Shown: positions 1 through 11,638 of the stretch, piece by piece
How the letters are laid out: every line of letters begins with the position of its first letter
How positions within the stretch are numbered: position 1 is the stretch's first letter
Assembly: GCF_037975245.1 (NCBI RefSeq)
Contig: NC_092576.1
Span: forward strand, 45,872,111 to 45,936,110
DNA: 64,000 nt
Source of the DNA: Apostichopus japonicus
Lineage: Eukaryota; Echinodermata; Holothuroidea; Aspidochirotida; Stichopodidae
Direction of reading: 5' to 3'
The notes under the pieces: generated by a model
Database searches by the model: none
What the model was told of the DNA's origin: nothing
What the model saw: the letters and a program-made list of their open reading frames with translations, nothing else
Made by a program: the position numbers and the translations under genes

Positions 1-82
1 AGAAAGCTAAGAGAAGAGGATAGAGTGGGGGGCAAGGGGAGATGGAGGGTAGGGGGGAAGTTAGTCATGTCCTCCCTGGCTG

Positions 83-639
83 TTAAGCCCATGAGGTTGA
101 ATGGTGAAAACGGCGTTGCATCCACAGCCTCTCTGTGTTGATTCGTACTAGGCCAGGACGGCTGCCTAAGGATTCAATCCCCTGTAGGGACATATCATTA
201 ATGGTATGGTTGGGAAAGTTAAATTGTTCTCCAACTAGGGTCTCAGTCTTCATGGTGTTGACTGTGGATGTGTGACCATAGAAACGCTTCTTGAGGGCGG
301 TTTGGGTTTCGCTAACATACTGGATGCCGGCAAACTCTACAAGAGACCAGATATATGACAATAGAGGTTGTGCAAGTGATGTGAACCTTGGTCATGTGTG
401 TGAGTTGCATGCAGTGGCTGGTGATGGTATTCAACAATGTAGTGGCTGCAGACTATGCATCTCGAAGTACGATAACATTTGAAATTACCATGCTGAATGG
501 GTGTAGGGTTAGAAGTTAGAGGTGGAACAGCAGCACGCACAAGAAGGTCTCGTAGGCTGCGTGGACGTCTGTAGGCGATGGTGGGTTTTTCAGGGACGGC
601 TCGTTGGAGTCTATCTGAAGTGAGGAGAATATTTAACAC
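83..639 (-). mobile_element. Penelope-like retroelement fragment (GIY-YIG endonuclease tail)
   Basis: Two overlapping minus-strand reading frames resemble the C-terminal part of Penelope-like retroelements. The upstream part has the linker 'YRRPRSLRDLLVRA' followed by a Cys-rich stretch (CYRTSRCIVC). The downstream part has a GIY-YIG-like segment (GIQYVSETQTALKKRFYGH) followed by the usual 'FNFPNHTINDMSLQGIE' region. In this family the domain acts as the endonuclease that follows the reverse transcriptase. No reverse transcriptase is visible, so this is a 5'-truncated, broken relic, with about one break inside the remaining part. The family call rests on motif memory, not on a search. Confidence 0.6.
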
Positions 640-2929
640 TGACGGGTATCTTTGACGTGACCAAAAATAGCCAGTTAATGTACTTGTTAACTACGTTCAC
701 TACATTCAGGTAAAAAATACTACCCTTCATTGAATTGCTTACACAAAATTTGTCTGTCATGTGACCTAAATGTCTGTAAAATAAGTTCATGCATAACTAG
801 CAATGTGGGTAGCGGATAATTTAGGGCTAATATTTTTGCCACAGAAACAGTTAAACAAGAGGGCAGTCCACGGAGTTGCATATCTCATCGCTAGCAAGCC
901 GTTTAGGAGTTGTTTACACATAATTGGGCTAAAAAAACTAATTTGTCTTTTAACTTCCATGTGGCCTTTGACCTGGTTACCATGGTAAGCACATATGTTG
1001 GTACTACTCGACATTCCCATTATACCTGTGAAGGTTCATTGTCAATTCAATATTTTCGCTGGGAGTTAAAGCTCCAAAATATTCAATAATACAAAAAAAA
1101 TGACCTTTGAATTCTGGCCTTACGGGCCGTCTGCGAGACATAAGGGTTCACCATGGGGTACCTTTTGTGACTGTATCAAGGCACTGGGGTTGTGAGTGGA
1201 TAAACTTGTTTGGCTTTCATGCCCAGGCTCTATCTTGGGTGTTTTCCGTGAAAATTAATGTTACAATGCATTCCAACATTCGTAATTGCGGCATGTGCTG
1301 TTACAGATCAGCGACACAGCGTAAATCTCCTACTTTGCTTGAGTGATCAGATACGCCCTTAAATGATCAATCCTAAATATTGGAAAACCTTTCATTAAAC
1401 AAATAAGATTCTTTATTCAGTCAGTGACTGCTGTTTGAAATTTGATTGTTAAGAATCAAAACCCAATTTGACCATTTCTGCGCCTAAATAATAGAGATGA
1501 TAGTTTCCTTTTCCCATTCCATGGAAGCTGAGGCAAGGTTTACCGAGAAGAAATGCAACATTGTCGACTGTGATTGGTGAATTCATGCCACCCCTTATCG
1601 CGTAATGCATGTGTGCTCGTTAAACAAAGGATGATTTCCATGCAGAGGGTGACTTCTCTAAACTTGGATATTTTAGAAAGAACAAAGCCTGACACACTGA
1701 CAGACGGCGGTCTTTGTAGGCATGGATGGCGCCCCGACTAACTGTAAACCAATGATGACTAGGCCTACTTAGAGTTGGTAATCCTTTCAGCTCCATGGTA
1801 GTTGCTTGTACCTATGACCTAACTGTTAAGTAACGTTTGTTTCTTTTCATCAAAATCATTCTTTGCCTTACAACTTTCGAACGTTGTGTTGAGAAGTATA
1901 TAAACGAAAATTACACTAACAAGTGACCTTCTGTATGATGCTGGAGCAGCACTATGCAACTTATAAGTAGGCTACGGTAACCCTTAAAACACTAGCCTTC
2001 GCCTAGGTTACAACTACTATAACACAGCAGTAAAGCAATAAAACTCCTGAATTAGGCATTAAAACAGATGCTGCAGGCTGAGGCAAACTCAATAGGCATG
2101 ATAATGGAAAGATAATTTAAGAAAGAATTTAATATGAAATTGACACTACCTCGGATTTTGTACACGCGTACATTCTTTTTTGGTGCTATGCTCACCTAAA
2201 GTAACTAAGGTTTACATACCTTCAGCTCTGATTGAATCCAAGTTAGCCAAGAATGTATCTTTATAACCTTTACGGTTTAACCAATGGAGTTGCTCGGCAT
2301 ATGAGTAAGATGGGATGACTTAAGTAAGGCTCCATTTTAACAGAATTGGTGGTTCTTAAGAGTGGCATTAAGAGTAAGAAATAAGGAAGGCCAGTGGCGT
2401 AGCTATGAAAGATTTTATTAGGGGAGGTTTCTGGGAGGGGAACAGGGTTAGAGGAAGGGAAACGGGCGGGAAGGAGAGAGGGAAGAGGGAAGAGGGGACT
2501 TTTTCTACGTCGAGTTTAATTAAATTTGACTTTTGAACATTGATCTTTGGGTCCGAGAGTGTGCGAGAAGCAAGGGTTCACCATGGGATACCTTCCCACC
2601 AAGCTTGAAGAAAATCAACCCAGCCGCTTAGGAGGAGTTTTGAAATAAAATTGGACACACAACATACAATGACATACATACACACCCACATACACATACA
2701 CACTAATTGCGAAGGAAGCTATGAAATGATGGCGGCGGTGAGATGAATAGAAAGCGGCATGGCTTTGGGTTCTGCCTGAGAAGAATATCATTACTATCGG
2801 TGGATATTTCAACGTTATTCGAGCACCATTTACAAAAAAAAGATATTGTTCTCAACATTCCCAATACATATCTTATCTAAAATTTCGTGTAAAAATGTTG
2901 ACTATTTCTCGGAAGTTTGATTTAACACA
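640..2929. other. Intergenic, no gene recognised
   Basis: I see no conserved coding sequence here. Short open frames at 787-1020 and 1107-1346 match nothing I know. A 16-base phrase (AAGGGTTCACCATGGG) occurs near 1146 and again near 2573, followed in each by a similar TACCTT, which suggests two fragments of one dispersed repeat. A G-rich purine stretch lies at about 2419-2500. Confidence 0.5.
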
Positions 2930-3290
2930 TAATGATTTCAAGATCCCATGTATGGAAACCGACGTAGAAGGTCACGATTACATGGATCATTATCAATTCC
3001 TAAGATTCAAAGGATGTTATTGATGCTATCATACCTGATATTGGATTGAATAATGTTATGGGATTAGTCAAATCATCAGGGAGTTGGATAGTCACATTGA
3101 AGAATAAAAGTGACTCTGATTTGCTACAAACTAAGGGTGTGATTATTAAAGGAGACCAGTGTAATGTATCAGGAGTGTCAAGATCACTATTAACTGAGAG
3201 TATATTTAGACGATGAAGAATTAGCTGAGAAATTGGAAGAATATGGATGTACCATATCGGAAGACATATCCAGAATAACCGGATATTAAA
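2930..3290 (+). mobile_element. Possible LINE ORF1-like fragment
   Basis: Pieces in shifting plus-strand frames read DVIDAIIPDIGLNNVMG, then GSWIVTLKNKSDSDLL, then VYLDDEELAEKLEEYGCTIS. This order (a short alpha-beta domain with a 'W.V.LK' strand, then an acidic helix 'DEEL..KLEEYG') resembles the RNA-binding-like N-terminal proteins of some non-LTR retrotransposons. Frames change at least twice, so it is decayed. There is no reverse transcriptase directly behind it; a LINE reverse transcriptase fragment starts 1.6 kb downstream on the same strand, but a common origin is not shown. Recognition is weak. Confidence 0.3.
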
Positions 3291-3334
3291 ATGGTATAAG
3301 ATATGCAGGCGCTTATCCGGAGGGGTGTTGGGGT

Positions 3335-3480
3335 GCGCGCCCCGGGTAAGAAAAAGAGGAGGGGAAAAAAAAGAAGAAAAAAGCTAAAAAAGGGGGGAAG
3401 AGGGGGAGGAGAGGTAGGAAGGGGAAAAAAATGAAGAAAGAGAGAAAAAGGAGAAAGGAGGGAGTAGAAGAAAAACGCCA
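3335..3480. repeat. Purine-rich low-complexity tract
   Basis: About 140 bases are almost purely A and G on the plus strand (runs such as GAAAAAGAGGAGGGGAAAA). Open frames across it on the minus strand encode only F, L, P and S and are compositional artefacts. Purine mirror tracts of this kind can form triplex DNA in vitro, but nothing here shows a function. Confidence 0.8.
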
Positions 3481-4859
3481 AGACACCGGGAAGAGAAAGA
3501 GGAACAGTGACATCATTACAGCGATGATCCCTATTATATACACAGGGTAGCCAGTGACGGATCGAGGATTTCGGAAGGGGTGCGCCTCACCCTACCCTTT
3601 TACACCGACAACTCCATTTTTGACGTTTCCATTTTCCCTCTCTCACTAATGTATATACTATATATGGTCTATCATAACACGTGTGTGTGTATGAAAGCCT
3701 TACGCAACTGCACAATTGTGCTATGAAACCAACTGTAGCTGGTCTCGAACTCGACCGAGTCGTCGGGGAACATGACGCATTTCGGTATAAGACCCGGATC
3801 CATATGCGAATTGTACCAGACCTTCGATACAACACTGCCATCCACGGATAAAATGTTATACACTCCGACTTCAATGCTAATTGTTACCATAAACCTAGTT
3901 CCGTAACTCGTACAATTAATCTAAAAATAAATTTCGCATGCGATTGGAGAATTGAGCATATCGCCTGTGAATATCATGTAGTGGATCCAATGTGGGGGGG
4001 GGGGGGTTGGACGCATCATTTTGTGAGATTGTTTCCATCTGCATGAAAACGCGCGCCGTGACAACCCTACACCCCACCCCTCTAATCGCTACCCGATGAG
4101 TTACGAAACTTAATTAACGACCTCCGCCAATTGTACCAAGACCTTGACAAAATCCGGCAACATACTTTCAACATGTTAATGTACATATCATATAGGCATG
4201 CATCGGTTATAACATCGCATGTTAATTACATACAATCATTTGCCGTGTTATTTCCGAAATGGCGAATTAGTCGGGCAAGCTTAGAACTTTCTTTTAATTA
4301 CTAAGGAGATTTTTTTTATAACTATTGATTTCCTTTAGCTACATCATTGCAATTTATTTTTTCTTTCGTTTCCATGGAAATTCTCAGCATATTGCCCGAA
4401 TTTTCACATAAACATATTTGGTTTGGGGGCTGCAGCTCCCCCCCCCCCCGCCTCCTACGCCTCTGTGTGAGTGTTCGCTTTCGAAAATATCTGGTATTTT
4501 TTCATTTCCTTCAACGAATTTTTATAGTAGCCACTATAAGAGGTTTTAATATTTGTAAACCAATAAATTAACTGTGTCTAAATTTTCGAAAATTCCCTGA
4601 CCAACACTCTTCATCACACTTCCCTCTACTCGTGCAATTTTGACCGGTCTGTTAGCGGTTGAAGGTTTTTTTTAATATTGGTTGTCCATAGATGAAAATT
4701 TGTGCAATATTATGGGTGTTTTAAACAGAAATTATTCACGAGAAATATTTTCAAATTCTGAACAAATAATGGGCTTAAAACCTTGAAAAGTGGGGCTGAC
4801 GGGTTTTGTGGGCAAAAGGCACCAAAGGTACCCATGGCTACGAGAAGTAGTACCTCTCA
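3481..4859. other. Intergenic, no gene recognised
   Basis: I see no conserved coding sequence. There are poly-G (about 3993-4005) and poly-C (about 4437-4449) homopolymer runs and AT-rich sequence. The minus-strand frames at 3587-3890 have no recognisable motif. Confidence 0.5.
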
Positions 4860-5870
4860 ATCTCCTGATCCTAATCTTCTACGACATTAGAGGACCAACC
4901 CTTAACTGGATGGATCTACTTATCGAAACGTTTACAGTATACTTCGTATAAGAACACCTTATCTGACTATGCTGAAATCCGCTGTGGTGTTCTTCGAGGT
5001 TCAATATTAGAGCCACTTCTTTTCATTATATGTATCAATGGCATCTGTCATATCTCTAATATTGCAAAACACTATTTTATTTGCAGATGACACTAGTATA
5101 CTTTTCGAATCCAATCATTTGAATACTTTACATGACATAGTATCCATGGAGTTGAATCAATTTTACGACTGGTTTGCAACTAATAAGCTATCACTTAATC
5201 TTGATAAGACCAGCTACATTGTTTTCAATAAAAGTAAATCTTTTTGTTGGAAAAAAGAATTTTAATAGATGGAAAGCCTATCAAGAATGTACATAGTACT
5301 AAGTTTCTCGGAGTATATATTGATAGAAAAGTTATTGGTGTGATAATATATCTAAACACTGTGGCGAAAACGGTTGGTATCATTTCTAAGTTGAAACACT
5401 ACTTTCCTCAGAATATTCTTAGAATGCTTTACCAAACATTATCACCCCCCCCCCCCATTTTTCATATTGTTCTATTATCTGGTCTGGCGCCTATAACGTT
5501 TATCTTCACCCTCTTGAAATCCTTCAAAAAAAAAAAGTCATTCGTCATATAACTCATTCTGAATATCGTGAACACACAAGCTCACTTGTCAAATTGCTCA
5601 ACTTAAAATTAAAATTTAGGGATATTATTGTAGACACATTCTTTTACAATGCTTGGAATGGCTTACTTCCTGCAGCCTTTCATGAATTCTTTACTATAAG
5701 CAGCGCCACACATAGTCACCGCACTAGATGTGCCTGTCAAGCACATCCCAACTTATGTAATACAACATTTGGTACGTTAAGTTTAAAGAATCGTGCTATA
5801 GGGACAAGGAATTCTCTGACTGATACTACAAAATCTAACCATCTAAAGTACCATTTAGAAAAATGCTAAC
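4860..5870 (+). mobile_element. Decayed non-LTR (LINE) reverse transcriptase fragment
   Basis: This is the C-terminal half of a LINE reverse transcriptase. In order it shows a 'YDIRGPTLNWMD' segment (near 4880), the degraded turn motif 'CGVLRGSILEPLLFIICING' (about 4980-5042, where the family has GVPQGSILGPLLF), the catalytic 'FADDTSI' (about 5083-5103), then 'FATNKLSLNLDKTSYIVF' and 'STKFLGVYID' of the thumb. The tail runs to a stop at 5867. Several frame changes separate these pieces (for example between 5030 and 5060, near 5260 and near 5560), and homopolymer runs interrupt it. The 5' half of the polymerase and the endonuclease are missing. It is a different, more decayed copy from the LINE at 7.2-8.7 kb. 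Confidence 0.8.
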
Positions 5871-7216
5871 AAAGAATTTCTCATTATTGATATACCGTTT
5901 ATATTGTATGTTATAAATTATTCCTTATTAAGACATTAATTACATTCTCATTTATGTATACTCTTTTTTTTTCTTTGAGGCTCCTTTAATTTGTTTAGCC
6001 TGTATTGGCTTTTAAAAGAATTTCTCTCCACATTTATATATTTATTATCTGTGGAAAAAAAAACAACAAACAAACAAACAATACTTGTTTGTTTTGTTTA
6101 CATTTTTTCTTGATTTAACATTCCGAAATAACTCGGAATGGAAAGACTGTGATGGTAACGCTTTACCTTTAACTTTCAACGATTCAGTTTGATATTTGAA
6201 CCACTTATGTCGGCTTTGTATCGAAAGCAACACTTTGTAGGAATGATTTCCACCTCAAAAAACCCTTTTGCAATCTGACGCTTTTCCTGAACACTATGCT
6301 CTTTATTGAGTATGCCACCTTAGCATTTGCATACACAAAGGTAACTGCGTCTGTTGTGTCTGCTAGCTTCGATTTTGTTCTGTGCCAGAGCAGTACTGTG
6401 TTACTGTTGCTGTCAACGGTATGATCTTACTATAATAAGATAGGCCTAAGCTGTGATGTGTAATTGGTTCTAAACACAACTGCATCATAATTACTAACAT
6501 ACTGCACAGACGAGACGAAATAATACCAACGGAAGTGTAGGCGTATGGTGAATTAGGAAATGGTAATGCCAATGTGTTAGAGTGGCGACAAGTTTATGCC
6601 CGTAAATTATTATAGTAAGTAGGAGTTTTTATCGTAGTTTTCAATGCTTTAGGCCTAGGCGTAGGCCTACATTATAAATTACTCCGTCCTTAGCCTAACG
6701 TCTAGTATTTGCCTAACGTCAGGCCTAAGTTGTTATTAATAATAATAGTATGTAGTGGCATGGTGGGCTCTAATTGACGCACTTACGGATTTGATCAACG
6801 ATATATCTCAAGCATAAATCCAAATCACTCAATTGCATGCGTTTTTCATATTATAGTTCTTCAGAATTGTAATGATCTCACAATATCTTATTGTTCCTTG
6901 CAGTATGCTAGTACAATTGAGCAGAATTTGACCATACCCAGAATTTGACACACTCGTTCATAAGCTAACTGTATATATTTTTGACTCTGGATGATATGTG
7001 CTACGTTAAGTGAAGACATAGTCTGTGATGTCATAATTAAACTTTCCAATTGCATTGTGAAATGGTGTGAAGACTCGCGCAAATAGAAACGTCCAACGCC
7101 AGTAATCTGACCCAGTTTCGAATGAGGTGTAACAGAAGTGTCTTGGTCTTGGTCTTGGTGAAATACTGCACAAATTGCCCCTGATGTGGCTGTTGACGTG
7201 CAGTCCTCCAAGCTGG
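5871..7216. other. Intergenic, no gene recognised
   Basis: AT-rich sequence with no conserved reading frame. The first part may be the 3' tail of the preceding LINE. The minus-strand frame at 6888-7211 touches the end of the next LINE and may be its 3' untranslated region, but it matches nothing I know. Confidence 0.45.
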
Positions 7217-8700
7217 CTAATGGTGCTGCTGACTTCCCAGCATTAACTTGAAGGAGGCGGTGTTTGGTGCTGATTTTAGATCAGGTGGGAGTGCGTTCCA
7301 CTGAGGAATGGTGCGAGGATAAAGTGAATATTTATAACAGTTCTTTTGAGCTTGAGGAATTTTATAATTCAGACTGTGAGATTGACGTGTAGTTGGTTTT
7401 TCTTTGTCTTCAAGAAGGTTATTTATGTTGCTTGGGATCAGGCCATGAGTCTCTTTATATATGGTGACAAGTCGTGCTTTGAATCTTCTGTTTTCAAGAG
7501 TATCCCAGTTGAGATCTTTTAACATGTCTGAGACACTACTAAAGGGACTATACTCATTTTTGACGAACCTGGCAGCTCGCCGTTGAACTTTTTCCAAGGA
7601 TTCTGTGTGGATTTTCTGATGAGGGTCCCAGATTACACTGGCATTTCAGTTTGGGTCTAACAAGAGCTTTATAAGCTGTTTCTCTTGCCGATGATGCACA
7701 ATTCCAAAAATTACGTTTGATAAGACCAAGGATTTTATTGGCTCTGTTTACCGACTGGTTGATGTGTTTTGACCAGGTAAGATCACTTGAAAGTTCGACT
7801 CCAAGGTAGGGATGGTGTTTAACCTCTTGGAGGATGGAGTCGCCCATTGAGTACGCATGATTTGGGATATTCTTCTTGTGAGTCATCCGCATAATGAAGC
7901 ATTTTGATTTGTTGAATCTCATCTGCCATGCTGTCTCCCAGTTACAGAGTGAATTTATGTCTTTTTGAAGATTGTCACAATCACTAAGGGAATTTATTTG
8001 CCGGTACAGAATTAAGTCATCTGCAAACATTCTTACATCAGAAGCGACACAGTCAGGTAGGTTGTTTATGTAGACTAGGAACAGCAGGGGACCCAAAACT
8101 GTTCCCTGTGGGACTCCGGAAAATACAGGGAAACTTGTTGATGACTCCCCGTCAATAATGACATTTTGAGTTCTGTTGGATAGAAAATCCTCAATCCACC
8201 TGTTAATATTGTGTCTGATGCCAAGATGTTCAAGTTTCATCAGGAGGTGTCTGTGAGGAACTACATCAAATGCTTTGCTAAAATCCATAATACAGAGATC
8301 TACATGACCCCGATTTTCCAGTATTTGAGTTAAGTCATCAACAAGTCCGGCTAACTGCGTTTCACATGATCTCCCGCGACGAAACCCATGTTGTTTATCA
8401 CTAAGTATGGAGTATTTATCAAAATGAGTCATCATATTACTAACAATGATATGTTCAAGCTGTTTACAGATAATACTTGTAAGGGAGACCGGGCGGTAGT
8501 TTGATGGAGCAGATCTGTCACCTTTTTTAAATACAGGAGAGACATTGGCCTTCCGCCAGTCACATGGAATTGTACCAGTGGACAGAGATTTCTGGAAGAG
8601 CTTTTGAAGTATCGGAGCAATAACAGTAGAACATTCCTTCAAAATCCTTGCTGGAATATTGTCAGGGCCTGTAGCTTTGTGGACTTCCAGATTTTTAGAC
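7217..8700 (-). mobile_element. 5'-truncated LINE retrotransposon, reverse transcriptase region
   Basis: The minus-strand frame encodes most of a non-LTR reverse transcriptase, the enzyme that copies element RNA at a nicked target. It starts in the linker 'KATGPDNIPARILKECS' (about 8650-8690). It then shows 'FKKGDRSAPSNYRPVSL', 'QHGFRRGRSCETQL', the catalytic 'MDFSKAFDVVPH', the turn 'SGVPQGTVLGPLLFLVYINN', the catalytic 'FADDL' (about 8020), and 'PYLGVELSSDLTW'. A single frame change near 7630 separates it from the C-terminal part 'EKVQRRAARFVKNEYS', which runs to a stop at 7217. The endonuclease and any ORF1 are absent, the usual result of incomplete reverse transcription. It looks like the jockey/CR1/Rex-type assemblage, but the exact clade is not certain. 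The long open frame makes it the youngest-looking LINE here. Confidence 0.88.
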
Positions 8701-10014
8701 GTACACCACCATCAGTCCCAGAAAATACACACACAGCTTGCTACCATCAGTAATTAGACACTAGTGTACAGTTTGTACATACAGCTGCGGTCAATATACC
8801 CACAGCATAGTATACAAACAATACAGAGATGGACATCTCAGGTCCAGCTAAAGATAACAAGGTATCACGTTTCATTACTGTCTGCATTTTGTAGAGACAC
8901 AAACAAAATGTCACTTGCAAGCAACTGAAGTTAAGTAAGTCAGATGGCCGCACGCGGTTTGGGACAAGTCTTGTACTACTGGTTAAAAGGGAGGAAAGGA
9001 TTTTGAAAGTGGATAAAACATTTAACAGAATTGCTTATATGTACAAGCAATACTGCAGTATTTACCAGGTCTACAGGTAGCATTTATGGGACTTCTGAAT
9101 ATCAATCACCCTAAGGTCAAACATCTGCTGTGTTTGCATCTGATCAGTTTGTTGGAGCTGGCCGTTGTTTTTGTAAACAAGGGATAATGTTATGGTTAAA
9201 GTTTCTCATTCTCCAGTTAGTCCAGTATGGACCAAATGTTTGGCAAAACAGTACATTAACATGATTATGTGATTATTTAATACGTGCGGTAAAAGATTGT
9301 TTAGGTAGTGAAGATGGAATGCATATGAGTTAGCAGACACAGGTTTGTGTTGTTAATAGATCCAGCTCCTTGGTATAGCACTGTACACCTCTAGTCAAAC
9401 GTTACTTGACACTGTAGAAAATCAAGTACTTTCAAATATATCACTTGACATGTATGATGTATGGCATAAGCCTACAATTGGGATCACTTGCTGATCTCTA
9501 ATGAATTTTAGATTAGTCTTTTGTTGCGTTTATAATTCTTGGTTTGACCAACTCTTACAATAACATGATCTATTGTGTGCATTTCATACTGAGGTTATTG
9601 ATTACATACTGTATGTACAGTGCATAGACGTATTAGTATACAAACATGGCTGTGTCTGAAACTTGTTAGCAACATACTATATGTTATTGTAGGGAACTCG
9701 TCAAAACTGAAAAAGCTGATTTCTGTCATTTTGATCTCCACAATGCGTTGCGGGTCTTTATAATCAAATACATAATATTCAGCTTTAGCATAAGCTCAGT
9801 AAGTGTTGAAGCTAGACTTCTTTGCCGATCTCATCCAGTTTAGAACAACATGTGTGTTACATAAGAATGACAATAATGATGAATTAATGCATACTGTACA
9901 TGTCTGCTGTAACTGTTCCTTTGTCAACTCCATTAATAAACATCAATCTGTGCCCTTTACCATTACTGTATGGGAATCATTTTGTAATTTGTAAGCCGAT
10001 GAGAGCTGCTTCTT
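8701..10014. other. Intergenic, no gene recognised
   Basis: No conserved coding sequence. The stretch lies upstream of GID8 and could include its promoter or a noncoding first exon, but I see no TATA box or other element that would fix a start. Confidence 0.4.
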
Positions 10015-10625
10015 GTTAAGTGTAGCCAATGAGCTGGGACAGGTTAACCCTGACTATAAACAGAAAGTTACCATACAGTATAGGCAAATAACCAATGAGC
10101 TAGGACAGGTTAACCCTGACTATAAGCTCAGTAAGTTACGATGTAGAGTAAAGGCAAATAACCAATGAGCTGGGACAGGTTAACCCTGACTATAAACAGA
10201 AAGTTACCATACAGTATAGGCGAATAACCAATGAGCTGGGACAGGTTAACCCTGACTATAAACAGAAAGTTACCATACAGTATAGGCAAATAAGCAATGA
10301 GCTGGGACAGGTTAACCCTGACTATAAACAGAAAGTAACCATGTACAGTATAGGCAAACAACCAATGAGCTGGGACAGGTTAACCCTGACTATAAACAGA
10401 AAGTTACCATGTACAGTATAGGCAAATAACCAATGAGCTGGGACAGGTTAACCCTGACTATAAACAGAAAGTTACCATACAGTATAGGCAAACAACCAAT
10501 GAGCTGGGACAGGTTAACCCTGACTATAAACAGAAAGTTACCATGTACAGTATAGGCAAATAACCAATGAGCTGGGACAGGTTAACCCTGACTATTAGCA
10601 GTAAGTTACCATACAGTATAGTCAA
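10015..10625. repeat. Minisatellite, about 66-bp unit, about 9 copies
   Basis: The unit contains CCAATGAGCTGGGACAGG followed by TTAACCCTGACTATAAACAG and a variable CATACAGTATAGGC tail. Copies differ by a few substitutions and by a 2-3 bp indel in ATACAG or ATGTACAG. The minus-strand open frames at 10128-10361 and 10524-10763 are by-products of the repeat. Confidence 0.93.
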
Positions 10626-11638
10626 AGCTGACATATTTCCTTCAAACATATTCCCAGTATTTAAAATTCTGATCGATGTATCCTTAAAGCTCCTTGGCAA
10701 TGACAGCATAACTACTGTAAGCCTAATCAGCAACTGTTCTACGTGAACATAATTATTTGTCAAATGTTAATAGGGAGCATACTGCACACTTGGCTGATAG
10801 GACGTGTACTAAATTAACGTACAGAAGTGTGTGCCTTAAAGGAGCTTTTTGCATCCTTTTCTTTGATTTTCTCAACCTCATTGACTCCACGATGCCATAA
10901 CAACTTACATAACTAGCTTACTGTATCTAATTAAATCCAACTTCAAATGGTGGAATAAAAATTGAAAAATTTACAACTTTGAACATTGTTTTTCTTGAAG
11001 CTATTTTCAATAAGGATCGCAATAAACCCTGCCCATAATATGAATATTCTATGAAGTTATAAATATCATTGAATAATGAGGTAAATAAGTTTTTGCAACC
11101 TAGTACACCAGTATGTACACATACACCATGCTTTAATCGTGTACATTGTGCATGGCTGTGATTCCAACACAACTTTTTTGGCTTGCTGTGAATGAATCTG
11201 TTTTAAGCAACGGCTCATAAATAATCATGTAAGCTATTTACTGATTGATTGAATTCAAACTAGTGGATTTGGGGAACTGTGAGCAATTAATTTTAAATGA
11301 GGAATTTGTCGGAAGATAATCTACTCATTATCTGTAGAAGTCCTTAGGTACTCACCAATTATTGCTCTTGGCAGGGAAATACTTGGCTAATATCTTAGTT
11401 AGCTGTTTTGTGCTGACTACATGTGAAAAACTTGATGGACATGTCAAAAGGGTGGGAAAAGGGCGACGAAATGCAAAAGGCTGCTTTAAGAATGTATACC
11501 AATAATGCACAGTAACCAGTGCAGCATCTACTGAGGTGAAAGTTCACTTTAAATCCATGTTTGTGTTTCTATATTAACAGTATTATAGTGAATTTACAAA
11601 TTCATTCTATTTCTCTCACACATGACCAGAGCAAGCAG
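10626..11638. other. Region upstream of the first visible GID8 coding exon
   Basis: No separate gene is seen. A good 3' splice-site-like string (TTTCTATATTAACAG) ends at 11580. If used, the exon would begin at 11581 and the GID8 frame stays open through it, so an upstream exon is possible. Confidence 0.4.

Noticed and set aside
3221-3543. Minus-strand frames rich in Phe, Leu, Pro and Ser
   Set aside because: Compositional artefact of a purine-rich tract.
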